Positions 46,269 to 57,740 of a stretch of DNA of 64,000 nucleotides are shown in pieces; the stretch's first letter is position 1; each line of letters begins with the position of its first letter. Under the pieces are notes generated by a model. That model made no database searches. It was not told the DNA's origin and was given only the letters and a program-made list of their open reading frames with translations. The stretch comes from Hypoxylon rubiginosum (lineage: Eukaryota > Ascomycota > Sordariomycetes > Xylariales > Hypoxylaceae). A program made the translations under genes and the position numbers. The stretch lies in the NCBI GenBank assembly GCA_902806565.1, contig CADCXA010000050.1, positions 1 to 64,000 of the forward strand, written 5' to 3'.

Positions 46269-48564
46269 TGTGAAGCGATTAACGTCAAGTCGATTGCAAG
46301 AGATTCGGAATAGCTTCGCGACAGGGAAGCGATGGTTATCGTGTACGAGAACGTTCGTCGATTGTTAAGGGAGAGTTGAGAGTAGAAAGGTTGGGTGGTT
46401 GAAGAAACTCAAGGGAAATTGGGCATTAAAAAAACGGCGCAAGATTTCTAGCTTTGCCTAAATTTTGTGCGAAACTGTGCGCTGTGGGACGTAGTAGTCA
46501 CGGATATTTGTACCTGAATGCTCCTTCTAAGTCGAGTCCACGGGGGCTTTGTCAGTGGAATCAAGTTGTAAATGGACAATAAATCATTCTTACAACGCTT
46601 TGAATGACTGGGCGCGGGGTCATGGCGGGGCATTTCTTTCGATTTATCCCCTACAAAGCGCCAAACATCCATGCGCCAAGGAGGTACCCAACTAAGAAAT
46701 TCCGATTTATGCTACATGACGTTGATACCTGAAAATAGACAACGGGTCCACTCGCGATTTCACATGCACATGCAACCTAACCTTGAGTATAACCTCTAAA
46801 GATATAGCAAGATTGTGGTTTCATGAGTTAACATTGCTCTAAAGATAGTAAGTACTATAAGTTTCTAGCAGCCATCATTAAAAATATGAAAATTAATACC
46901 AGCAGTTAGTGGTAACCCTTACTTACTTATTATAAAGCAAGCTAGCATTTGTCTTACTCTCTAGTATCAAGATGAGCCCAAGAAAAAAGATTGGGTTGTG
47001 ATGAACGTCCGTCCAATGTTCCTCCTCTTCCAGCTCAGGCTAGCTCGGTTCCACGTCTTAGCAGAGTCTCTCTCTGGAGGTCGCTCATTCAACTCTAGGG
47101 CCGGGCGAGCATGGGATCTTCTTTTCCTCATCCTCAGTCCCCGTGCTCCTCTCCTGATTATTACGAAGCGCACCTCAAACCGCTGAGCCACGGAGTCTTC
47201 ATCTGCACGGACGCACAAGCAACAACCCGTGTGAGCTCATTGAAATTTAGCGTCTTTATGTTCATTTATATAGGGGACCGTGGAATGTACAGCTTAGACG
47301 TCGTTTCATCCAACGAAAAATGCCAGCACAACACATTCAACACGGGAATAGTCGTCGATTTAATACTCGCAAGTGGGTACAAAATCGAGGCGGCTCGATT
47401 GGATAGCTCACGGGATACCAAACTCGGAAGGAATTTGCAAGGTACAAACGATACCGAATCGCATTGCGGATCTTACTTGCATGCATTACAGGTAGCTACC
47501 ATAACATAATAGCTTCGTGTTTTCAGTGAGTCACTAGACGCCGTGTCGCTTGACCTGTTCGCTTGACAGCCCGGTTAAGACTGGCGCTGATTATTTTTTT
47601 TCTTCTCTTTTGTCAAAGAATCCACAGAAATAGCAATCAGGTAAAAGTAACCTGCTAACTTGCAACTCGTCTTTCATAGATGCTCGCGAATATGATTGTC
47701 CATAAAAAAATTAAAGAGCAATTCCAAGTGCTAGGCTCGGGATTAGGGAATTGGATGACTTCAATCTCCACGGTTCTATTTCTATTTTTGCCTCGCCAAA
47801 AAGATGTTGAACTGGTTCCCCAAGATAAAAGCCGGGGTATCTATCTCGCCTTTATTTCTTGGTATGTCGCCGACAACCGCAAATTTGAAGTTTGGCGGTA
47901 GTTTGAGTCCGTTTCCCACCCGAAAAAGCGCCGGAATCTCCCCTTAGCCCCCCATCTTTCATCTCCTCCAACTCCTACAAATCCCGACCCTCTCGAGGCC
48001 AGCTGACACCACCAATGATCAAGGACGTATTCCTACCAAAAATTTTTATTTGCTAGTTGTACTAACACATTTGCCATCCTCGCCAAGCATGAGGCTGTAA
48101 GGACATGAGTAAGAACTGTAACCCTTTCTGTGACCGCTAATACAGGAGGGACGGAAATACAACATCCACTAATTTCGTCGTCTGTCTTCGGCATCTGCCT
48201 CCAGCTTGTATTCGCTACCAAGGTAACCGCCTGGTCTTCCTTGTGATACTAGACTACTTCCTAGCTATTATCATTTCCATCCTTTGTTCCATAATCCCGT
48301 AGCCCGTAGCAACTATGGATCATTGGATCGGCGAGGTATTTGTGTTAGGCTATGGCTCTCCCGTAAGCTTGTAAGTCGTAAGCTTGTAAGTCGAGAGGTA
48401 TAAGTACATATGTTTCCTAAGGCACTCCTCTGCTCCTTTCTTCTGATGTCTCCAAGCCACACTGAACAGTAATTCAAATAGATATTTTCTTCTCTTCAAG
48501 TTCATCTAGTTACCTCGGTAGCTTACCATAATCTACACACACTCGTCGGTCCGTGTCTATACCA
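46269..48564. other. Gene-free region upstream of AOX
   Basis: About 2.3 kb between the eIF3j start and the AOX start. It has a GGTACCTAGGTA motif inside the eIF3j 5' region (46216-46227, within intron 1) and a 15-bp tandem duplication at 48363-48392. Short frames around 47111-47509 and 47680-47901 show no recognisable protein and are not called. Confidence 0.5.
48363..48392 (+). repeat. 15-bp tandem duplication upstream of AOX
   Basis: Two adjacent perfect copies of GTAAGCTTGTAAGTC, about 175-200 bp upstream of the AOX start codon. A TATA-like TATAAGTA follows at 48399-48406. A regulatory role is possible but unproven. Confidence 0.6.
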
Positions 48565-49905
48565 ATGTTATCAACCAAGGTTCAAACCAAGCTTTGCACG
48601 CCGAAACAAGCAGTACGGCTCTCTAAAGCTGTGACGCCCTTGTTTCAAGCCTCTATCGCTGGCTACCCGGCAGGAATACGCGTCGGCCTCCTCGCTTCCA
48701 TCCAACACGGTGGAAGCTCACGGGCCTTTTCCACGACCCCCGTAGCCAACTTCCGCGAGTTCTTCCCGTCGAAGGAGACGGAACACATCCGTCAGACTCC
48801 ACCAGCATGGCCTCATCATGGCTTTACAGAAGAGGTTAGTATCGAGTCTTTTCTTGAGCTGCTAGCTTTGGCCGGGCATAACTACCTCCTAAATCATTGT
48901 TTCATCTACTTATGACCATCCCTTCGTCTTTCTTCAAATATCGAACAAAAAGCAGCAATGACTAACTAAAATCAAGGAGATGCTTAGTGTTGTTCCATCC
49001 CACCGCTCGCCTAAGACCTGGGGCGATTGGGCTGCTTGGAAATTCGTGCGCAGTTGTAGATGGGGAATGGACTTCTTCACTGGAATGGGGAAAGAGCAGA
49101 AGGTCGATAAGACGAACCCGACCACCGCCGTCGAGACGATAAAACCGTTGACCGAAGGACAATGGCTCCTTCGATTCCTATTTCTCGAGTCCATCGCCGG
49201 CGTGCCCGGTATGGTTGCCGGCATGTTAAGACATCTACACAGTATCCGACGACTTAAGCGAGACAACGGTTGGATTGAGACCCTCCTTGAGGAAAGCTAC
49301 AACGAAAGAATGCATCTCCTAACATTCATGAAGATGTGCGAACCAGGTGAGCAAGCAAATCCCCAAATATGAAGTTCTTCTATTAACATTCTACTAGGCT
49401 GGTTCATGAAGCTATTGCTCATTGGCGCTCAGGGTGTTTACTTCAACGGCCTCTTCCTAACCTATTTGATATCCCCTAAGATAACCCACCGATTCGGTAA
49501 GTAAATACGCAGTCTCCTCTTGTCCCCTGCCCTTTCTGTTTTACCCCTATTTTCAGAGCTGACCGTTTCTTAGTGGGCTACCTTGAAGAGGAGGCTGTCC
49601 ATACATACACGATGGCCATCAAGCAGATTGATGAAGGACATCTGCCTAAATGGTCGGACCCGAAGTTCGCCGTTCCTGACATCGCGATCCAGTATTGGGA
49701 TATGCCCAAAGACAAGCGAACGATGAAAGACCTTATCCTCTACATCCGTGCCGACGAGGCTTGTCACCGAGGCGTCAACCATACTCTGAGCAACCTCAAC
49801 CAGAAAGAAGACCCTAACCCCTTCGTCAGTCTATACAAGGGCGGTCAGAGCCCTCCCCGGCCTGCTTTGAAAGCGGAGGGATATGAGCGGGAAGAAGTTA
49901 TGTGA
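48565..49905 (+). CDS. AOX: Mitochondrial alternative oxidase
   Basis: Four exons (48565-48834, 48977-49346, 49398-49496, 49574-49905) give 356 residues. The basic N-terminus with [16 protein letters not shown] fits a mitochondrial presequence. The diiron ligands are visible: E161 (LFLESIAG), E200 and H203 (EESYNERMH), one of E251-E253 ([11 protein letters not shown]), and E308 and H311 ([12 protein letters not shown]). The product takes electrons from ubiquinol directly to oxygen in the matrix-facing leaflet of the inner membrane, bypassing complexes III and IV. Fungal AOX genes are induced when the cytochrome chain is blocked. No CGG-N7-CGG element, the Neurospora AIM type, was found by eye in the near upstream region. 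Confidence 0.96.
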
Positions 49906-52900
49906 AGATTGTTGAAGAATGCTATATGGTTTCTCAACATTCGTCTTACGTGTGCCACCTATTGGGGTGGTAGAAAGGTCGCGGTACATTGGGTGCGGTT
50001 TATGTCATCCCAAGCTACTTCAGCGTGATGAGATTACACTGCATTGGGTTGGTATGGCGTTAGGTCTCTTGCTACTAAGCAATATTCGGGAATCGGTCCC
50101 TGGCAAAGGTTGAGTGATGAATTACTGGATGTCAAAAATAATACCCATAGAACAGACCGGGGCGAGGAAACGCATGGTATCGCGTCCCTCCCGGTCTAGA
50201 TAGAACTCGACTCACTTAGAATAGAATAATCTCTACTTTTTCTCCAATTTGCGATCATGTGTGATAATTCGCATTAGGACAATGCCTCTATCACTGGATA
50301 CACCGTCTCTTGTCAATTGTACGACCGAACTAGCGCAGCGATGGCATTTGGACTCGCTTTGACAGCCTTTATCGGCGGGATCGTACTGCATATGATGTAA
50401 GCATGCTATTGAATGTTGAGGATCAAGTTCATTGACGAAAATCGTTATCTTAGGTACCTACCTACGAAACTCTGGCCATGAGAAAAGATTCGCCCAATAT
50501 ACGCTCAGATTGGGCATTGATACCGATCCTCTCCCCTACTCTAGCAAGTGGCAATGAGAGAGCGACCACAGCAAAGCTCGGGATTTCTCATATCGCCTAC
50601 AAGAGTTTTAAATACCCTCATTATGCTTCATATTTTTTAAGCCAGAAGTCCTATCAATGTTCTTGTAGACGATTGATAGGCTAAGTGCATGCTAAGAATT
50701 CGACGCGCAGCTTGAACACACAGTCACCCCTTAATGATGGAGCAGCACAGCGGTCCAGATACGCCACGAGGGAACCCCTGAATCACATTACTGCGCTGAT
50801 ATCTTTATTCTCTTAAGAGGCCATGCGAATTTGGCTTCACTGTCCAGTCTTAAAAGCTACCTATGCGTTTCGCTTTCACATGATGTCGATTTAGGGAGAT
50901 AATATGTTGGTGAAGAGACAGCTCATGCGGCATAGGAAACACCTAACAGTAGGACTCCCAAGACATATCTAGGTAGTCCCAATGACTGGCTAATAAGAAC
51001 CTACTCGCCGCGAAAAGCCAATTAGCCTAGACCCGAGGGTTCCCATCCCAACGTATTCAGGCAAGTCATCACCAAAGATTGATAGGTAGTTTGATAAGTC
51101 TACCGGCCTGCTCTATTATGAACTCAAACGCCAGTATCTTCAGAGTCGACCAACATAATATGATAAGGAACCGATATCTATTGTTTAGCTCCTACGACGA
51201 AGAATCTATGTCCTCCTACATCATATAGATTCCTAGGTCTCAGTGTCAGACAACCTAGTAAAGATATCGCACCACGACTGATGGTTGCGCGAGGAGTTAA
51301 TGAGCCCTAGAGTTCTTGCACCGATGCAGCTGGGTACACGACGGCAGGATGGTTATTGTTCTTTTGATATGTACGATGAAGAAAAAGCCACCTTACTGCA
51401 TCCCACGTGGAGGTAATTAGACGAGACCTAAGGCCAAAACCACAACGCTATCTCCCTTTCGGCCAAGCACCGTCATCCCATTGGTGAGATGTACGGTAGA
51501 TACGTGCCGATCTGGGGAACACCATGTGAATTGCTGACAGGTACCTTATTTTACGATTCTGTTTCTGGACTATTCGTTTTCTAATGCAGTAGTTGGCGAT
51601 CCTTTATATTGATTTTCTGACCATTTCGGCAGACTTGTTGGATACGAACCTATACCGACCTAGTTAGGTACGTGATATAAGCGCCATTGTTTAGAATCTC
51701 AATTGGTGCCAATTTCTCATATTCTAATTAAGGCAGGTACCACATCATGGACGTCAATCTGTGTAACACAGAACTCTGGTGAGACTTTTTGTGTTCGTAT
51801 CACCGCGTCCGTACGTATTGTTGGCCAATGAGACTGGCAACGGTGCTCAGTAGTAAGCAGCTATGACGTTTTGTATATGACGGAGTCCGTATTTGCGAAT
51901 ATGTGGACCTACCAGATGGATGTTTTCCAGAACTATTCCGGAACACAGGTACGAAAGACACGGACACGGCTGACAGGCAAGAAGCAAGGGACGGTAGGGT
52001 AGCGTATGTCCCCCGTCCCCCGTATGCTCCCCGTGTGGCGCTTACAGCCACGATGTCCCGCTATGTAAGGTGGAAAGTAGAAACCCATCTCATCTTCGGT
52101 ATTTGATAGGGCTGACGGCGGCTGGAGATAAGACAGCAATCGCACCTGTCACATGCATTGCCCATTTCCCTTATGTGATGGGTCTGGATCAATTGGTCTC
52201 AGGGGAGCCGGGTTTTCTGTTGATGACTCGAAACAATGCATTGGGCAATCCAGGGAAATCATCAGATCAAAGCCGGTTCGAGGGCTGAAAAGGGCGCCGT
52301 GCCAAGACTAGATATATCCCATCATATGAGAGGATTCTGTCAGGGGTCATGTCTCTGGGGAGTGATAAGCGAATGGGACTAGTTGGTACCCAATGTGTTC
52401 TCCCGTCGAGACAATATGACGATGAGCGATCCACGTTCACCGCCTCTAAAAGGGGGGGAGGTCCCTTTTGTAAAAGTGGTTGCCTGATATTAGATTGATA
52501 TTGTTGCAGAGCGATTGGCGGACTTCATGTTGTCCTGCTTGCCAATGTAACGTCTCAAATGATGCATAATATTTTCTTTTGTTCTTTTTCCTATTGTCCA
52601 ATTTCAAAGTGGCTTCGATATTGGACTGATATATGCTGATATATGCACAAGTGAATCGTATAGGTATAATTGTATATACCTCAGGTAGGTACATACTGTA
52701 GTCCTACGACCTTAATAAGATGTTTATAGTAATGTTATGGAGCTATTCTGAATCGGCGACATCAGTAACATCTTACTAGTGTAAGTGAGTAGAGAGACAT
52801 TGAAGACATGGAGCTAGGCCAGCCCTAAATATTAGGGGGTGTCTAGCTTAGGCACCCAAATAACAAAAAGCAAGAAGAGGAGAGAGAGCATTGGTTTTTG

Positions 52901-53360
52901 AGTGTGTTCTAATTCTATAATCCTATCGTGCTCTAAACTTAATAGCAATGCTATACCTTGCCAATTGGTTGTTCCAGTTATAGAGTTCCTACCTAAGTAG
53001 TTTCAAAATATCTTATTCACTTGAATATAATTACAATTGTAAGGTAATTCCTTGGTAGTATGTAACATCTTTAGGTACCTAACCTGCTAACCTACCTACA
53101 TTATGTACGTAGATCTAGCTGTCTAAATAGATCAGAGTATAGAGTTAGCGAGATTCGGTGGCATGGCACGTGGGGCAATATAGGGGTGGGCAGGCGGGGT
53201 GACGGTGATAGAGGGTGATAGGTGATAGATAGCGCGGATAGGACCATGGTGCCCAGGTGCTACGAAGAGGTACCCGTCACAACTTTTGCGACCGAGTGAA
53301 ATTTGGACTTTCTAGCTCTTCTCATCTTGAATCTACTCATCCGTTCATTTTCTACTGGTC

Positions 53361-53390
53361 TAACATAACACATAACACATAACACATAAC
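53361..53390 (+). repeat. 7-bp tandem repeat (AACACAT)
   Basis: About four units of AACACAT in the region upstream of CRZ1. It belongs to a group of five distinct tandem repeats within 0.9 kb. Confidence 0.7.
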
Positions 53391-53501
53391 GTTGCCTATT
53401 GCCTCGCGCTGACCGCCGTTCCCAAGTCCAAACGCTACCCATAGTCGAGCACATGCTTGTTCGAAATTTGACACATACCCGACCTATCGTCAGAACAGGC
53501 T

Positions 53502-53535
53502 GAGCCCTGAGCCCCGAGCCCCGAGCCCTGAGCCC
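53502..53535 (+). repeat. 7-bp tandem repeat (GAGCCCY)
   Basis: Five units of GAGCCCT/GAGCCCC, GC-rich, upstream of CRZ1. Confidence 0.75.
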
Positions 53536-53768
53536 ACCTGTCGAAGACCAGTCGATATACCATACACCGCACCCAAGGACAAAGGCCCCTCACCAACCGA
53601 GTTAGCTGTCGCATTCCCGCATTCCGCATCTCCCATCTCCCATTTCGCACCTCGCAACCAACCCCAGTAGACCCGACAAACGAACAAGAAAGCAAACAAA
53701 CGTTTTAGCATCCGTCTCGTAGGCGGGTCGGTCCGATTTTTTTTTGCGGGAGGATTATTTTAAGATAC

Positions 53769-53798
53769 GAAACAAAACAAAACAAAACAAAACAAAAC
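53769..53798 (+). repeat. 5-bp tandem repeat (AAAAC)
   Basis: About six units of AAAAC/CAAAA upstream of CRZ1. Confidence 0.8.
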
Positions 53799-54043
53799 GT
53801 ACATATTGGAACTCGCATAGCTAGGGCGGCTAGATTAGAGATAAGGTACCTACCTACTTCGTGCCTAGGTAGGGGAAGCAATCGTTACTCGACCCATGGT
53901 TCCAGGGTTCCAAGGTTCCCAAGGCAGCAATACTATTCTATTCTGTTACCATCCGGTCAACTTACACTGCCCCCGCGAGCCGTAGAACAGCCGCGGTGAC
54001 TTCTGCGCGACACGTCACGAATTCACCAAGGACGGCGACCCTT

Positions 54044-54085
54044 ATGTGCCCCAGCTTGCCCAGCTTGGCCCAGCTTGCCTGTTGA
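54044..54085 (+). other. Candidate upstream ORF in CRZ1 leader
   Basis: An ATG followed by 12 further sense codons and TGA, overlapping a CCCAGCTTG tandem repeat (54049-54079) so that the peptide repeats Pro-Ser-Leu. It can only matter if the CRZ1 transcript starts upstream of it, which sequence alone does not show. Confidence 0.35.
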
Positions 54086-54186
54086 TTTGGAAGGAAGAAG
54101 TGCCAAGTAAGGGTCTCACTGTCGCAGATCTCGCAGCGAAACGTAGCGTTTCTGCATCCAACCAACCAGACATCGATACCTCCCAA

Positions 54187-54219
54187 GAGTACCCAAAGAG
54201 TACCCAAAGAGTACCCAAG
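54187..54219 (+). repeat. 11-bp tandem repeat (GAGTACCCAAA)
   Basis: Three units of GAGTACCCAAA/G in the presumed CRZ1 leader, about 410-445 bp before the start codon. Confidence 0.75.
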
Positions 54220-54630
54220 AATACCCGCCTCGGCCTTGTCCTCTAGGTACTCATCTGATCTTATCACCCCCCGGAACTCCAACAAAGCGAGCAGCTGAAA
54301 TTTTCCTTGTCTTGTTGTACGCCGCGCAAATTAGGAAGACTTCGACCTCCTCCATCACAAGCTACCACCACATTTACCACCCGCCGAATCCTAGACGTAA
54401 GGCTATTTACAGAGTGTTTCGCATCGGGCCCACATCGTATTGACTGGCTGACTGGGTACGGTAAAGACGGTATTTTCGATCGGATTTTGAAGGGGTCAGA
54501 CTCGCCGAAAAGCACAGCCCCCCTTCAAACGCACACCCGTGCTGCGCCACGCTACCAGGCAGATTCGCGGTGAACCGCAGTCAACCTCGCCAGACTTGGG
54601 ATTTCTAAAGACAGAAACAGCTTACGCGCC

Positions 54631-56828
54631 ATGGATCAACAAGCTGTCCAGCCTGCTGGACCGGCTCGCGGCCGTTCGCCGTCTGCGGGAAACCACCAGC
54701 CTCATATAAGAAATAGCCATTCTCCTTCGCCTCATCCATACCAGTCCCCGGAGTCATCGATCGGCCTCGGCATTGCTATAGACCCCTCGTCAGCGAATTC
54801 CCAGTTCACCACCTCCGACTTCAACACCTACGATAGTAATAACGCCAGCAACCAATTTCTAAATACATCACAACCGCAGGCCTTTGATCCGCAAGGTATT
54901 GCCGACCCGACTTCCTTCGACCTTAATCGAGACTTCTCCCTCGCGCAGTCCCAAGCCGCATTCTCTGACAGCCTCCTTACTTCCGACTTCAACAACAGCG
55001 GCGACTTCTCTCTATTTCCTCCCTCTACTCAAGGCGATCAGTTCAGCACGGGCCCCTTATTTGGCGATCTCTCCCAAACTAATGCGCAGTCTCTCGACCC
55101 GAACGACCTGAACAATATGACATCCCCGCAGACGCATCACTCACCCACCCCACCCCATCTCCTAAAGCTGGAACCTGGCTCCGCGCATCAGTCGCCTTCT
55201 TTTAACCAACACCAATTCTCCTCGCCAGGTCACTCGAGACATGCTTCATTAGGTCCGGAGGCAGCTCTCATGCCTGGACAGTTGGATTGGAACTTGCCGC
55301 AGTTCCAAGGACATCGAAGGTCACCCTCAGAGTACTCAGATGTGTCCTCGGCGGCTGCATCCCCGAACCTGACAGGCCACGACAGCTTTGAGCACGTGGA
55401 ACACGGCCATTCACCCATGCAACGGGCTCAGGACGGATTTTTTGATGGTGTGGTAGGGCTGGGCAACTTCAGTATAGCGGACCCCAACCAGAACAGCCGC
55501 AGCCCTTCGCACAGCCCAGCTATCTCGCCCCGAATACTGCCTCAGCAGATGCCTGATGTTAACCAACAGAGCCAAGGCATCATGTTAAATACCGGATACC
55601 CTCCCAATATGGGTTATCCCGTCCAAGGATCGGAAGAGTTTCCCTCTCTATCCCAAGACGGAACACTAGACCCTTCACTCGGGCAATCCATGGCGCCACC
55701 ATCAATTAATATCGATTTCGCACCCAATTCGAGGCAGAACAGCTTCGAGCCTCCGAAACCGCCTATGGATGCGCAGTCCTTGACACCGCCGGATAGAGGT
55801 GAGCCATCTTTGCACTACTAGGGGTATATGTCACTAACAGAACTGTAGGCCGGCCGAGGTCCCGTCCACGAGCTGTTACGGATCCTTTCAATAGTGGAGG
55901 AGCTGTCATCTCACGGCCAAACACTCCCGGGAGTCTTTCGCCGCATCTTGGTGCCGACCTGGCGAATCGCAATCGGTCTGGCTCCGAGTCGTCGACGCGG
56001 TCTCTTTCACCTGGTGACAGGTCGGGGAGTGCCAACGCTGCTTCAAGAAGGCGTCAGTCTATGTCGGCGGTACCTAATAATGTAATAGCACTCCGCCTTG
56101 CAGATCCCGAATACCAAGCCGCCCAGGACAACGGAAGCACAAAGCGAGTTCAGAAGCACCCTGCCACATTCCAATGTACTCTCTGCCCCAAACGCTTCAC
56201 TAGAGCGTACAATTTGCGCTCTCATTTACGCACTCACACCGATGAGAGACCTTTCGTGTGCACGGTCTGCGGAAAAGCATTTGCTAGACAGCACGACAGA
56301 AAACGTCACGAGGGTCTCCATTCCGGCGAGAAGAAGTTCGTCTGCAAGGGAGACCTCAAGGCCGGTGGCCAATGGGGTTGTGGGAGACGGTTCGCCCGAG
56401 CAGATGCACTGGGCCGTCATTTCCGATCCGAAGCAGGGCGAATATGCATTAAGCCATTGCTGGACGAAGAGATGATGGAGAGACAGCGGATTTGGCAAGA
56501 ACAGCGAATGCAGAGTATGGCGCAGAACATGGCCCAACCACAAGTCATGGACCCTAATGTTTATTCCGGAATGGATACCGGTGGTTACGCCCTGCCAGCG
56601 GCATTATTGGCGCAATATCCGGCGTTGGCCCAGGTCAACTGGGCTCAGAACGACATGAATAGTGTGGAGGACGAGCTTAGTGGCCGCTCGAATTTTGACG
56701 CCTCGGACTACGATGACGGTGACGAGACGGGCTATGTGAGTGGCCCTGGCTCCGGATTCGGCGAAGGCGGAATGCAACAGAATTTTGGTGAATCGATCGG
56801 TTATGCTAGCGATTACGGCGGTCGTTAA
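54631..56828 (+). CDS. CRZ1: CRZ1-type C2H2 transcription factor
   Basis: Two exons (54631-55798 and 55849-56828) with a 50-nt intron give 715 residues. The N-terminal ~460 residues are Ser/Pro/Gln/Asn-rich and disordered, with many SP sites; PSINID at about 357-362 is a good PxIxIT-type calcineurin-docking candidate. The DNA-binding region spans about 497-592. Finger 1 is CTLCPKRFTRAYNLRSHLRTH, so read as C499, C502, H515 and H519; finger 2 is CTVCGKAFARQHDRKRHEGLH in outline; a third, irregular finger is CKGDL...WGCGRRFARADALGRH. These are the CRZ1 signature. Calcium-activated calcineurin dephosphorylates Crz1, which then enters the nucleus and activates ion, wall and stress genes. Confidence 0.93.
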
Positions 56829-57740
56829 AATTAATATCGGTCTGCCACACGGCTACCACGGCATAATTACTGGAGTTGAGGGCATACTGAAGCGGTTTTA
56901 ATGGGATGGACATTGACTGACGACCATAAAGGGGTATATGGGTTCAGCACGCAGGAATGACTTTGAATGACTTGTTTTAATTTTCTACACCGAGGTTATT
57001 CTACCTCTTCCTAGATGGCATGATAGATACCAATACGGAGTTTGACGTCCTTTATGATTATATACATGGCACTGGCTCATAGTTCACATACATACCTAAC
57101 CCGAAGGAGGTATAAATATAGACCGCTTCAATGACCAACATGCATGATATGAATCCCGCGAGGGCTATTTATACTATCTGCAACATTAGTAATTGTCCGT
57201 GTTAGTTCGTATGGGTTAGGGTACATAGATCTTGACCTTCCACCGTGACAGGGGTTCAGGTTTGATTTATCAGCCCCATAGGGCTGCTCCATCTATTCAC
57301 AAGAATCTCGCGATCCTAGACCGCCGAGTCGCGACGTGACGATATTGTATCAGGCGTCTATTACTAATTGACAACGATTAGTTGCACCGCGCCGAATCAC
57401 GTGGTGGTTCGTTTCCGTGCTCTAACTCGTTATACTACATCCTACTGTCGATACAATGTAATACTGCTAGGGTCATGGTGTGATATCTCAATGGCTATTT
57501 TGATTTTATAATATTAAAGGAATGGCTCTCGCTCTTATCTCGCGCTCCTTACCGCGAGTGTTTGTCATCGAGGAAACTTGCGTCGAATATATAAGGAGGT
57601 AGACGGTGTCGTCATTATGTCTCACCCGGTTGTGTAACCAACTCTTCAAAGACATACTATCAATTTTCTACGTACATTTCAGCTGCGCTGTCCTCGAATC
57701 TGCGACGTACCGTTAAGTGTCCGCGACATCATAAGACGCT
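56829..57740. other. Intergenic, no gene seen
   Basis: Between CRZ1 and the reductase gene. No tandem repeat or coding region is recognised. Confidence 0.55.

Larger units (their letters stand above)
49906..54630. other. Long gene-free region before CRZ1
   Basis: About 4.7 kb with only short frames lacking coding character. The part nearest CRZ1 (about 53340-54230) is crowded with short tandem repeats and is probably the promoter and 5' leader. TAGGTACCTA-type motifs occur near 50451, 53073, 53844-53875 and 54246. No tRNA or recognisable transposon is seen. Confidence 0.55.

Noticed and set aside
47111..47509. 132-codon plus-strand frame upstream of AOX
   Set aside because: No domain, mixed composition and no convincing splice partners.
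54307..54573. 88-codon frame in the CRZ1 leader
   Set aside because: It does not begin with ATG and lacks coding character; kept as leader sequence.
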